Of a stretch of DNA of 38,181 nucleotides, positions 17,181 through 25,779 are shown piece by piece. The first letter of the stretch is position 1. Every line of letters starts with the position of its first letter. This DNA comes from Flavobacteriales bacterium (lineage in GTDB: Bacteria > Bacteroidota > Bacteroidia > CAIKAF01): positions 1 to 38,181 of the forward strand of contig JAOABX010000017.1 of the NCBI GenBank assembly GCA_026418175.1, written 5' to 3'. The position numbers were made by a program, and so were the translations under genes. Below the pieces are notes generated by a model. That model did no database searches, was not told the origin of the DNA, and saw nothing but the letters and a program-made list of their open reading frames with translations.

Positions 17181-19025
17181 CTAGCCAATCATCACATATG
17201 CATTAGGGTATTTGTAATTAGTACTAATAACTTTTTTACTCAGTGCAAAAGCTAAGGTTAATACACCTACTCTTCCAATAAACATGGAAGCAATAATCAC
17301 TATACGACCGCCGGTAGAAAGCTCTGCAGTTATACCAGTAGAAAGTCCTACGGTTGCAAATGCAGATACTTCTTCAAATACCAGTTTAATTAAAGGAATT
17401 TGAGGGTCGGTAATTGATAAGATAAAGGTTCCGGTAAATACAACCGACAGCGAGAAAAGAAAAATGGAAAATGCTTTGTAAAGTAATTCAGAAGAAATGG
17501 TATGCCGATAAACTTCTACCAGCTTTTTACCACGGATTGTAGCTAATGCAGATAAAAATACTACAGCAAATGTGGATGTTTTTATTCCTCCACCTGTACC
17601 GCCGGAAGATGCTCCGATAAACATGAGTAATAAAAAGAATAATAATACTGGTGTAGAAAGAATACTGATATCGGTAGTATTGAAACCGGCAGTTCGAGTA
17701 ATGACACTTTGAAACAACGATGTTACAATTTGACCTAATCCTCCCTGGGTTTGCAAGCCACCTTCAGCTAATTGCAATGGATTTATAGTTTCATTAATAT
17801 AAAATACTATTGCCCCTAAAACAATTAGTATAGCAGAAGTAAAAAGAGAAAGGCGGGATGTAATTTGAAGGCGTTTCCATGGATAGCGCAGTCGTTCTCG
17901 CATGTTTTTAGGGTCAAACATATCGTTCAGTATCGGAATTCCAATTCCTCCAAGAAATACAAGAATCATAATTACCACGTGCAAAAAATACGATTCTCTT
18001 ACAATAGGTTCAAAAAGACCATTTGTAAATGTTGAAAAACCTGCATTGTTAAAAGCAGATATGGAATGAAAAATTGAAAAAAATATTTTTTGACCCAGAG
18101 ATTCAAATGGTGTACGTGAGTCCCAGGTAAGAAAAATAAGTATGGCACCTAACGATTCTATAAGCAGGGTAAGTGTAACAACCCGTTTCAGCAAGCTGTG
18201 AGTGCTTGATAAAGAGTCATAACTCATAAAATCTTTGATAATGGTATGATGCCTTAATCCTACTCCTTTTTTTGAAAATGCTGCAAAAAATGAAGCAAAT
18301 GAAATAATATTTAAACCTCCCAACTGAATTAGTATCATCAACAATACGATGCCCTTATCGCTAAAATAGGTTGCTGTATCAACAACAATTAACCCAGTAA
18401 CACATGAGGCGCTGGTAGCAGTAAAAAAAGCATCCAAAAAGTTCATGCCCATACCGTCGGCTGTCATTTCAGGCATCATTAAAAGGCCTGTACCACCTAA
18501 TATTAAAAGCAAAAAGGAAGCAATGAAAAGCAAAGAGGGATTAACCTTTAAATATGTAAGTCGTTGACTAGCTCTGCCAAATTCAATAAGAACAATTAAC
18601 AAAAGACAAATTTGAGTAAAAACGGCAAACATTTCTAAAGCGCTATCTGTAGCTAGTCCTTCAAAAAGCAATCTGAATAGAGGCTGATTAAAAAAGAAAT
18701 AGCTAATTAGGTCTAGAAACAAAATCAGCAAAAAGCTCCCTTCAAACCAATTCTTTCGTATGAATTTACCGGGTTCAAAATCATAAAAAAATCGAATAAA
18801 AAAACTTATGATGTAGAAAATAAAACTCGACCGAATTAGAATGATTTGTGTTGTAATGTAATCTTCTTGCTGCGGATAACCATAAAAGTAAACTAGTGAG
18901 CCCACCATGAACGATGAAACAAATAGCCTTAAAATACGCAAAACATTAAGTACCCGGTTTTTGGCCGGATAAATAAAAAGGTTAATGTTTTCTCTGAACT
19001 TTTGAATGGCCTTATTGATGGGCAC
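17181..19025 (-). CDS. trkH: TrkH/KtrB-family potassium uptake protein with extended N-terminus
   Basis: 614 residues, an integral membrane K+ translocating subunit. The core (from about residue 165) has four MPM repeats. Each carries the selectivity-filter glycine: 'ATSASCVTGLIV', 'ISAFNNAGFSTF', 'VITRTAGFNTTD' and 'VSAFATVGLSTGI'. E. coli TrkH is about 480 residues and KtrB about 450. The extra ~160 residues here are N-terminal and hold about four hydrophobic segments. The frame has no ATG before residue ~41, inside the first membrane segment, so GTG at 19025 is the likely start. The cytosolic TrkA/KtrA nucleotide-binding partner is not in the window. It lies 42 nt downstream of the aminotransferase gene on the same strand. 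Confidence 0.92.
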   Translation of the reverse strand: MPINKAIQKFRENINLFIYPAKNRVLNVLRILRLFVSSFMVGSLVYFYGYPQQEDYITTQIILIRSSFIFYIISFFIRFFYDFEPGKFIRKNWFEGSFLLILFLDLISYFFFNQPLFRLLFEGLATDSALEMFAVFTQICLLLIVLIEFGRASQRLTYLKVNPSLLFIASFLLLILGGTGLLMMPEMTADGMGMNFLDAFFTATSASCVTGLIVVDTATYFSDKGIVLLMILIQLGGLNIISFASFFAAFSKKGVGLRHHTIIKDFMSYDSLSSTHSLLKRVVTLTLLIESLGAILIFLTWDSRTPFESLGQKIFFSIFHSISAFNNAGFSTFTNGLFEPIVRESYFLHVVIMILVFLGGIGIPILNDMFDPKNMRERLRYPWKRLQITSRLSLFTSAILIVLGAIVFYINETINPLQLAEGGLQTQGGLGQIVTSLFQSVITRTAGFNTTDISILSTPVLLFFLLLMFIGASSGGTGGGIKTSTFAVVFLSALATIRGKKLVEVYRHTISSELLYKAFSIFLFSLSVVFTGTFILSITDPQIPLIKLVFEEVSAFATVGLSTGITAELSTGGRIVIIASMFIGRVGVLTLAFALSKKVISTNYKYPNAYVMIG

Positions 19026-19067
19026 CGGATGAAAATTTGAAGTTGTTGTACAAATTATTTATCAAAA

Positions 19068-20261
19068 TTAAGATAATTTTTCCAGTGATTTTTTTACTCT
19101 TTCTGCAGCCATTACCAAATCTTTTTCAGAGGTGGCGTATGAGATACGAATGTATCCTTCAGCCCCAAATGCAGAACCCGGAACTGTGGCTACATGTGCA
19201 TCATGCAGTAAATACATACATAAGTCATCGGCAGTTTTAATGATTTTATTTTCTGATTTTTTTCCAAAATAGGAAGTAACATCTGGAAAGAAATAAAATG
19301 CACCGGGAGGAAGATTGAGTTTTAAGCCTGGAATTGAACTTAATAGTTCATACATTATGTTTCTTCGTTTTAAAAATGCTTCTTTCATATAATCCATGGC
19401 AGATGGATGAGCCAAAAGTGCTGTGATAGCTGCTCGTTGTGTAATTGAACAGGTAGCTGATGTGAATTGCCCTTGAATTTTGATGCAAGCTTTGGCAATA
19501 TCTTCCGGAGCGCCCATGTATCCAAGTCTCCATCCCGTCATGGCAAAGCCTTTACTTAATCCATTGATGGTTACTACTCGGTTTTCAAGCCCTGTCAATG
19601 TGCCAATGCTTTCATGTTTGCCTATAAAGTTTATGAGTTCATAGATTTCGTCAGAAATGATGGTAATGTTTGGATATCTGCGAAGCACTTCTGCAATGCC
19701 TTCTAATTCTTCGCGAGTATAAAGTGAACCGGTTGGATTACTGGGGCTGCTGAAAATTATTACTTTACTTTTAGGAGTTATTGCTGCCTCCAGTTGTTGT
19801 GGTGTAATTTTAAAATCTTGTTCAATGGGAGCATATATTTCAACCGATTTTCCACCTGCCAACTTTATAATTTCACGGTAACTTACCCAGTATGGCGCTG
19901 GAACAAGCACTTCATCGCCCACATTTACCAGTGCTAACATGGCATTGGCAATGCATTGTTTTGCTCCTGTTGATACCACAATTTGGTTATTATTGAATAC
20001 TAAACCATTATCCCGTTCAAATTTTATACGTATTGCTTCCAATAAATCATCATAACCAGGTACCGGGGTATAATGCGAATAATTATTGTCAATAGCTTTT
20101 TTTGCAGCTTCTTTAATAAAGTCAGGAGTATCAAAATCCGGTTCCCCCAGGCTAAGATTTATAATGTCATATCCCTGAGCTTTTAATTCACGGCTCATTC
20201 TTGCCATAGCTAGGGTTTCAGATTCTGCCATGTTGAGAACCCGCTGAGAAATACGTTGCAT
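19068..20261 (-). CDS. PLP-dependent class I aminotransferase (aspartate aminotransferase-like)
   Basis: 397 residues from the ATG at 20261; a TTG two codons upstream is less likely. Fold-type I, subgroup I-gamma. 'LSLGEPDFDTP' near 36-46 is typical of aspartate/prephenate aminotransferases. 'STGAKQCIANAM' binds PLP phosphate, 'SSPSNPTGS' holds the cofactor asparagine, and 'ISDEIYELI' the pyridine-ring Asp with Tyr. The Schiff-base lysine is K237 in 'NGLSKGFAMTGWRLGY'. It most likely interconverts aspartate and oxaloacetate, possibly with broader aromatic or prephenate activity. trkH follows after 42 nt and may be co-transcribed. Confidence 0.92.
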   Translation of the reverse strand: MQRISQRVLNMAESETLAMARMSRELKAQGYDIINLSLGEPDFDTPDFIKEAAKKAIDNNYSHYTPVPGYDDLLEAIRIKFERDNGLVFNNNQIVVSTGAKQCIANAMLALVNVGDEVLVPAPYWVSYREIIKLAGGKSVEIYAPIEQDFKITPQQLEAAITPKSKVIIFSSPSNPTGSLYTREELEGIAEVLRRYPNITIISDEIYELINFIGKHESIGTLTGLENRVVTINGLSKGFAMTGWRLGYMGAPEDIAKACIKIQGQFTSATCSITQRAAITALLAHPSAMDYMKEAFLKRRNIMYELLSSIPGLKLNLPPGAFYFFPDVTSYFGKKSENKIIKTADDLCMYLLHDAHVATVPGSAFGAEGYIRISYATSEKDLVMAAERVKKSLEKLS

Positions 20262-20324
20262 ATTCAAAAAATAATTTACTACAAGTGTAATAAAATATTT
20301 GGGCTCACAAAATGTTTGAGTAGT

Positions 20325-20353
20325 TTGAGCTTTTGGGTTTTTATATAGGTTTC
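20325..20353 (+). promoter_or_regulatory. Promoter for the membrane protein/cytochrome c peroxidase pair
   Basis: TTG at 20325-20327, an 18-nt spacer, then TAGGTTTC at 20346-20353 (seven of eight bases of TAnnTTTG). It lies 40 nt before the ATG, in the divergent gap with the aminotransferase gene. Confidence 0.4.
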
Positions 20354-20393
20354 GCCTTTTTTTTATTAATTTGTAAATAATTATGCGAAGTTT

Positions 20394-20924
20394 ATGGATG
20401 TGCTATTTGCTTTTTTGGAGATTTTAAAATATATCTTGCCATCGATAGTAGTTTTTTTAACTGCCTATTACTTAATTAAACAATTAATGAAATCTCAGGA
20501 GCGGCGAATGCTGCTTGAATTGCGTAAAAAAAGCACTGATAACTTGAATCCCATACGCTTACAGGCTTATGAACGCGCCGTTCTATTTTTAGAACGTATT
20601 ACTCCCAACAGTTTGGTGATGCGTATTTTTAATAATCGAATGAGTGCCAGGGATCTTCATACCGAACTTCTTTCTACCATTCGTAATGAATACGAGCATA
20701 ACATTACTCAACAGATATACATGAGCCAAGGTGCATGGGAAGCCTTAAAGCGAGCTAAAGAAGAAACTATAAAAATGGTTAACATAGCAGCCAGTAAAGT
20801 TGATGACTCAGCGCCAGGTATTGAACTCAGCAAGGTATTATTGGATATGTGCATGCAACTGGATAAACTTCCAACACAAATGGCTATTGATATCATCAAA
20901 GAAGAAGTAAAGTCGTTTTTTTAA
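20394..20924 (+). CDS. Membrane-anchored cytosolic protein of unknown function (DUF7935-like)
   Basis: 176 residues. One N-terminal membrane helix (about 10-30, 'ILKYILPSIVVFLTAYYLI') is followed by a soluble helical domain. Conserved-looking stretches are 'NPIRLQAYERAVLFLERITP', 'LHTELLSTIRNEYEHNITQQIY' and 'LDKLPTQMAIDIIKEEVKSFF'. I believe this is a family found widely in Bacteroidota (possibly DUF7935), but I cannot verify that. No catalytic motif is visible. Its stop is 2 nt before the start of the di-heme peroxidase gene, so they form an operon; a functional link is inference only. Confidence 0.75.
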   Translation: MDVLFAFLEILKYILPSIVVFLTAYYLIKQLMKSQERRMLLELRKKSTDNLNPIRLQAYERAVLFLERITPNSLVMRIFNNRMSARDLHTELLSTIRNEYEHNITQQIYMSQGAWEALKRAKEETIKMVNIAASKVDDSAPGIELSKVLLDMCMQLDKLPTQMAIDIIKEEVKSFF

Positions 20925-20926
20925 GC

Positions 20927-21967
20927 ATGAAACGTCAGTTATTTTATTTCACATTTTTGGCATTGCTAAATAATTCGTGCAGCAGGGATGAATCTCAAGC
21001 TACACCTTATCCGCTTCAAATTCCGCAAGGGTTACCCTCCATGGTTATTCCGGCAGACAATCCGCTCACGGTGGAAGGAGTTGAATTGGGAAGAAAATTA
21101 TTTTACGATCCAATACTATCAAAAAACAACATTCAGTCGTGTGCCTCTTGCCATTTGCAATCGCTGGGGTTTACTGACCATGGTTTACGGTACAGTGTTG
21201 GTGTTGATGGTATTGAAGGAACCAGAAATTCGATGCCATTAATCAACTTAGGCTGGTCACCAAGATTTTTTTGGGATGGAAGGGCATTAACCTTAGAGCA
21301 ACAAATATTTCAGCCGGTTACAAATCCGATAGAAATGAATACCACTTGGCCGGAGGTTGAAGGTAAATTGAATACACATGCTGAATATCCCAATTTATTT
21401 TACAAAGCGTTTGGTATAGAACGTATTGATTCTGTACATGTAGTAAAAGCTATTGCTCAGTTCATACGTACCATGATTTCAGGCAATTCAAAGTTTGATA
21501 AGTTTTTACGTCAACAGGCAGTTCTTACCCCTTCTGAAATGAATGGTTTGAATATTTATACTACTGAAAAAGGCGATTGTTTTCATTGTCATGGATTTGA
21601 TGGTTCAGGGCAGTTTACAGATTTTTCATTTCATAATAATGGTTTGGATACTGATGCTGAAATGACGGACTTAGGTTTAATGATTGTAACTGGTAATCCT
21701 GGCGATAAGGGAAAATTCAAAACTCCTACATTACGGAATATCGAAGTTACTGCTCCTTACATGCACGATGGAAGATTTGCTACCCTGGAAGAAGTCATTG
21801 AACATTATGATTCAGGGGGTAAACCTTCTTCTACTGTTGACCCGTTAATGAAGCATGTGGGTACGGGATTAAATTTAACTGCGCAGGAAAAGCAGGATTT
21901 AATTAATTTTTTAAAAACATTGACGGATGAGGAGTTTTTAACTGACCCAAGATTCAGTGCCCCATAA
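20927..21967 (+). CDS. Di-heme cytochrome c peroxidase (CcpA/MauG family), probable lipoprotein
   Basis: 346 residues. Two c-type heme motifs are present: 'CASCH' at C72-H76 and 'CFHCH' at C218-H222, plus the family motif 'APYMHDGRFATLEEVIEHYD'. Such enzymes reduce H2O2 with electrons from cytochrome c in the periplasm; MauG-like oxidation of other substrates is an alternative. The N-terminus is short and hydrophobic and ends in 'LLNNSC' (Cys18), a non-canonical lipobox, so it is probably a lipoprotein. The last 14 nt overlap the 3' end of the convergent phosphoesterase gene. Confidence 0.92.
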   Translation: MKRQLFYFTFLALLNNSCSRDESQATPYPLQIPQGLPSMVIPADNPLTVEGVELGRKLFYDPILSKNNIQSCASCHLQSLGFTDHGLRYSVGVDGIEGTRNSMPLINLGWSPRFFWDGRALTLEQQIFQPVTNPIEMNTTWPEVEGKLNTHAEYPNLFYKAFGIERIDSVHVVKAIAQFIRTMISGNSKFDKFLRQQAVLTPSEMNGLNIYTTEKGDCFHCHGFDGSGQFTDFSFHNNGLDTDAEMTDLGLMIVTGNPGDKGKFKTPTLRNIEVTAPYMHDGRFATLEEVIEHYDSGGKPSSTVDPLMKHVGTGLNLTAQEKQDLINFLKTLTDEEFLTDPRFSAP

Positions 21968-22481
21968 CTTCCTCGGATGATTTTTGTCCTCGAATGCCTA
22001 ATTCTATCGCTTGTAAATTTTTAACTTCTCCTTGCATTATTTGAAATTTAAGTAATGTGATGATTTTATGCCATCCCTGATTTCCTGCTGCTCCGGGGTT
22101 CATACATAACCAGCGGAATTTACTGTCATATTGAACTTTTAATATATGAGAATGACCACAAACAAAGAGCCCTGGTTTCTCTTTCATTAAAATAGAAAAC
22201 GCTTGCTTATCATATTTACCCGGGTATCCTCCAATGTGTGTAATAAACACTTTTAATCCTTCAATAAAAAAAATTAGATTTTCAGATGTTCTTTTGCGTA
22301 CGGCATTTCCGTCAATATTACCATATACAGCTCGCAATGGTTTGAATTTTTCAAGTTCTTCAATGACTTCTATCGAGCCTATATCACCGGCATGCCAAAT
22401 TTCGTCGCAATTTTCAAAGTGATGAAACACCCTTGGATGAAGCGTGCCATGCGTATCGCTTAAAAGTCCAATGGTTTTCAA
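21954..22481 (-). CDS. YfcE/MJ0936-type metallophosphoesterase
   Basis: 175 residues. All calcineurin-like phosphoesterase motifs are in order: 'LLSDTHG' (D9, H11), 'WHAGDIG', 'VYGNIDG' and 'CGHSH'. The family hydrolyses phosphodiesters with two metal ions; the physiological substrate is usually unknown. The start must be TTG at 22481: it gives the family's standard N-terminus (MKTIGLLSDTHG), and the frame is closed by a stop seven codons upstream with no ATG between. It begins 4 nt after the batE stop, so it is the last gene of the Bat operon. Its 3' end overlaps the cytochrome c peroxidase gene. Confidence 0.88.
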   Translation of the reverse strand: MKTIGLLSDTHGTLHPRVFHHFENCDEIWHAGDIGSIEVIEELEKFKPLRAVYGNIDGNAVRKRTSENLIFFIEGLKVFITHIGGYPGKYDKQAFSILMKEKPGLFVCGHSHILKVQYDSKFRWLCMNPGAAGNQGWHKIITLLKFQIMQGEVKNLQAIELGIRGQKSSEEVMGH

Positions 22482-22485
22482 TTTT

Positions 22486-23244
22486 TTAAGGTATTTGCAC
22501 TAATGCGGTGTTTTCAGCTTTAAGCCAACCAATTTTTTCTCCTTCAAATGATATTTTCATCCATTGGTCTTTAGATTGAATAATATCAACCGATGAACCA
22601 CCATGCAGGATAAATAATACCGTAGAGTTTTCAGAGGGTTCGCTGTAAACATTTACACTTGAACTCATTATTACTGCTTCAGGAGTATGTAATTCAGCAA
22701 ATTGCCATTGGGCAAACCCAAATGAAATACCGGCAGGTATTAAAAACAAAAACGATAGTAGAAATAAAACTTTTTTTAATTGAATTTGCGATACCAGATA
22801 AACTGCAACAAACGAAAAGACTGCTAAAAACAACCATAAAATTTGTAACCACGCCCATCCATCCATACTTAAGGAGTATCTGATGGTGTGTAATATTTTA
22901 GACAATCCCACTTCGGTATAATCTGTTTTTTTATCTATTAACATTTGTTGGGTTATTTTCAAATTAAACCTAGCATCTGAATTTTTGGGATTAATGCGAA
23001 GTGCCTTTTTGTAATTCAAGACAGCTTCAGCATATCGGCCGGTTTTATAAGCTGCATTTGCTAAATTATAATACAACACTTCGGAAACAATTCCTTGTTT
23101 AATTAGTTTCTCATACATTGAATATGCTTCTTCATATTTCCCTTCGCTATAGAGCAAATTGGGGTCAGCTATGGAAATGGTTTTTCCAATTCCTTCAATC
23201 GCTATTTTTAAAAGTAGAGTCAATATCAAAAAATACTTTTTCAT
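22486..23244 (-). CDS. batE: BatE: TPR and SH3-domain membrane protein
   Basis: 252 residues. A hydrophobic N-terminus (signal) is followed by two TPR-like repeats (about 30-105; 'YYNLANAAYKTGRYAEAVLN', 'ALRINPKNSDARFNLKI'). Two membrane helices lie at about 132-180, and a bacterial SH3-like domain at about 190-250 ('SVNVYSEPSENSTVLFIL', 'WMKISFEGEKIGWLKAE'). This plan matches BatE of the Bacteroides aerotolerance operon. The TPRs probably mediate contacts within the Bat complex on the periplasmic side. Its ATG overlaps the batD stop by 4 nt. The 'NPKNSDARFNLKITQQML' stretch closely resembles the last TPR of BatC. Confidence 0.85.
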   Translation of the reverse strand: MKKYFLILTLLLKIAIEGIGKTISIADPNLLYSEGKYEEAYSMYEKLIKQGIVSEVLYYNLANAAYKTGRYAEAVLNYKKALRINPKNSDARFNLKITQQMLIDKKTDYTEVGLSKILHTIRYSLSMDGWAWLQILWLFLAVFSFVAVYLVSQIQLKKVLFLLSFLFLIPAGISFGFAQWQFAELHTPEAVIMSSSVNVYSEPSENSTVLFILHGGSSVDIIQSKDQWMKISFEGEKIGWLKAENTALVQIP

Positions 23245-25073
23245 GCGAATAATTGTTTTTCAATCGTAGTAATGATATCGGCAGTTTCATTATAAATATC
23301 CGTTTGAGCTTCGTTTCCTGGTGGTGCAAACCTTGCCATTTCACAACTTTCTAATACAGCCAATAACCGTTCAATTAATTCTTTTGGAATGGATTTTTGT
23401 TGCAGCGTTTCCTGAATTCTATCTTTATTAATGGCAGCATATTCAATACCGAATTTATCACGTAAATACTGAAGTAGTGCTTTATTGATTTCTTCAAAAT
23501 AGGCATCTTTTTGATTTTCATCCAGCATTTTTTTGGCAGTTTTTAGTCTTTTTACAGCTACACTGCTCGCTTTTTTAATTCGTATTTCATCAGGATTTTT
23601 GGAATAAAAAAACAGTTTTTTTCTAAAGACGAGTATGAGGGCAATAAGTAAAAATGGAACAATGGTTAAAATAAAGTATAGGGCAGACCTGAAAAAATAA
23701 TTTCCATCCCATGTTCTCACCTCATTCTTATCATCAATGTATCGTATGTCTTGTCCAACAAATTCAACTTCCCGATTAGCCGATACTAACGGGTTGGCAA
23801 CCACAGTGCCATTAACTTTTAGCTTAATGGAATCAGAGCTAAGCTCGATGTATTTTTTTTGTTTCGGATCAAAATAGCTGAATTTAATGGGGCCAATTGT
23901 ATAGTTTCCACCATTTCTGGGTATGATTAAATATTCAAAAGTTTTACTTCCAGTAACTCCAGTTGATGTGATTTTATATTTATCATTCACTTGTGGGTCA
24001 TATACTTCAAATGAATTAGGAAAAACAATGGATGGTTTTTCAATCAACATAAGGTTACCTTCGCCGGCAATTGTTACTTTGAGTGTGGCTGCATCATTTG
24101 CTTCCAGTTCTGTTTTGTCAATGTCCACTTTTAAGGTAAATTTCCCAACAGCATTTGTAAATGAGGCTGGTCTGTTTTCTTCCGGAAGTGGTAATACATT
24201 GAAGGTTATTTTTCCACTTTTTAAGTTTAGTCGTTCTTCTTTAACCTGACCGCCATAAAAAAAATCATCCCAGATATTTCCTGTACGTATTACCTTTTGC
24301 ACCAAAATACGGGCAGTTACCGGGTCGAAAATTAATTGACCAGAACGTTGCGGTATTAATATCGATTTGCGTAATGTAGCAACATTTAAGCGTTTACCAT
24401 TTACAATTTCCTGACGAAAGCGGGTATCTACAGCATCATCTACATCTTGTACCCAGCCTCCTTTAATTTCGGGATATTTAATCTCTTCGAGTGAAACACT
24501 GTTATAGGCAGAAACTAATTGAATTGTAAGGGCTATAGGTTCGCCCTCATATACTGAATTTCTATTTGCAGTGGCGGTTATATATGCATCATTTCCGGAT
24601 GAATTTCCAGCTGTTGGTGGTGGCACTGTTTGCATGTTTCCGGATGACGATGGGGTATTATTGCCTGCGCTAACGTTTCCTTCAACGACCTCTATTTCTA
24701 TTGCATTTGATTTAATAATTGAATTATTGGCAGAAATAGATGCCGGTTGTATAGTAAACTTACCGGTTTTATTTGCCGATATATAATAACTTACCTCAAA
24801 CGACTGTGAAAACTGCCCATTAATGATCGTGGTACTTTGTGATTGATAGGGGCCACCTACTATGGAAAAACCTTCCAGTGGTGCTATTCGAAAATCTTTG
24901 AGCGGAAGATTTTCGAGTTTATAAGTAAGTTTAAATCGTTCGCCTACTGCTACTTTTGATTTGCTTACATAGGCATTGAATGATTGTGCCTGCATGAATG
25001 GACTTATGCATATCATGAAAAGAAATATCCATACATGGCAAACCATTTTACCAGTCTTTTTCTGTGCTTCCAT
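23241..25073 (-). CDS. batD: BatD aerotolerance protein
   Basis: 610 residues. A signal peptide (about 1-30, 'SPFMQAQ') is followed by several periplasmic Ig-like beta-sandwich domains. The first opens 'FNAYVSKSKVAVGERFKLTY', the usual BatD start. A serine/glycine/proline-rich linker lies near 138-160, a membrane helix at about 458-480, and a cytosolic helical tail ('AYFEEINKALLQYLRDKFGI', 'LLAVLESCEMARFAPP'). BatD is a core part of the Bat system, which protects against oxygen or envelope stress in Bacteroides and is also found in Leptospira; its biochemistry is unresolved. The first 26 nt overlap the end of batC, and the last 4 overlap batE. Confidence 0.9.
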   Translation of the reverse strand: MEAQKKTGKMVCHVWIFLFMICISPFMQAQSFNAYVSKSKVAVGERFKLTYKLENLPLKDFRIAPLEGFSIVGGPYQSQSTTIINGQFSQSFEVSYYISANKTGKFTIQPASISANNSIIKSNAIEIEVVEGNVSAGNNTPSSSGNMQTVPPPTAGNSSGNDAYITATANRNSVYEGEPIALTIQLVSAYNSVSLEEIKYPEIKGGWVQDVDDAVDTRFRQEIVNGKRLNVATLRKSILIPQRSGQLIFDPVTARILVQKVIRTGNIWDDFFYGGQVKEERLNLKSGKITFNVLPLPEENRPASFTNAVGKFTLKVDIDKTELEANDAATLKVTIAGEGNLMLIEKPSIVFPNSFEVYDPQVNDKYKITSTGVTGSKTFEYLIIPRNGGNYTIGPIKFSYFDPKQKKYIELSSDSIKLKVNGTVVANPLVSANREVEFVGQDIRYIDDKNEVRTWDGNYFFRSALYFILTIVPFLLIALILVFRKKLFFYSKNPDEIRIKKASSVAVKRLKTAKKMLDENQKDAYFEEINKALLQYLRDKFGIEYAAINKDRIQETLQQKSIPKELIERLLAVLESCEMARFAPPGNEAQTDIYNETADIITTIEKQLFA

Positions 25074-25779
25074 CTCCTTTTCCTTTTTCTTTTTGCTGGT
25101 TTTTTAATTCTTTTTCTCTGTTTTTAAGCGCATTTAAGATGCGTTCTGCTTCTTCGCGACTCATTTGATTTTTTTGTTCCTGCGGTTGGTTTTGTTGTTC
25201 TTTTTTGTCTTCATTCTTGTTATCTTGATTATTATTTTGTTGTTGCTGATTTTGTTGTTGTTCTTTGTTTTGTTTATCTTGATTTTGCTGCTGCTGTTGC
25301 TGTTGTTGCTGTTGCTGTTGTTTTAACATTTTTAGAGCATACGAAAGATTGTATCGTGCATCTTCATTGTTTGGATTGGCTTTAAGGGATTGTTTGTATG
25401 CCTCAATTGCTTTTTGAAATTCACGTTTTTGAAGCATGGAATTTCCCAGGTTGTAATATCCTTTTGATTTTAAATCATCGTCTTTCAGCTCCTGAATGGC
25501 TGCCTGGTAATGAAACATGGCTGAATCGAAAGCCGATTTTTTATAATAGGTATTCCCTAAATTGAAATGCCCTATCGGATTTTTGGGATCTTTCGTTAAG
25601 GCTTTTTGATAAAAATCAATCGCCTTATCAATATTTCCTTTATTATATTCCTGATTCCCTTTTCGTAATGCAGGTCGTGTATTCTTCCCAAAAATACTTT
25701 GTGCCTCAGAAGTTTTTATACTAAGTAATACCACTATACAAAGCAGTGAACTCAAATATGTAATCTTTAGCGTATTCAT
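25048..25779 (-). CDS. batC: BatC: TPR protein with glutamine-rich C-terminus
   Basis: 243 residues. A signal peptide (1-~27, 'SEAQS') is followed by three to four TPRs at about 35-150 ('NPIGHFNLGNTYYKKSAFDS', 'KGYYNLGNSMLQKREFQKAI', 'NPNNEDARYNLSYALKML'). Then come 12 consecutive glutamines (154-165) and a Q/N/K/E-rich, probably disordered tail. BatC is the soluble periplasmic TPR partner of the VWA proteins. The gene overlaps batB upstream by 4 nt and batD downstream by 26 nt, so translation is tightly coupled. The low-complexity tail is common in Bacteroidota BatC, but its length here is worth comparing. Confidence 0.88.
   Translation of the reverse strand: MNTLKITYLSSLLCIVVLLSIKTSEAQSIFGKNTRPALRKGNQEYNKGNIDKAIDFYQKALTKDPKNPIGHFNLGNTYYKKSAFDSAMFHYQAAIQELKDDDLKSKGYYNLGNSMLQKREFQKAIEAYKQSLKANPNNEDARYNLSYALKMLKQQQQQQQQQQQQNQDKQNKEQQQNQQQQNNNQDNKNEDKKEQQNQPQEQKNQMSREEAERILNALKNREKELKNQQKEKGKGDGSTEKDW
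25285..25320 (-). repeat. Twelve-codon CAA/CAG tract in batC
   Basis: Twelve Gln codons in a row, mixed CAA and CAG, so not a perfect triplet repeat. Flanking codons continue a Q/N-rich stretch. Slippage in units of three would change the length without breaking the frame. Confidence 0.9.

Noticed and set aside
20262-20267. Upstream TTG start for the aminotransferase
   Set aside because: The ATG at 20261 is two codons later and gives the normal N-terminus.
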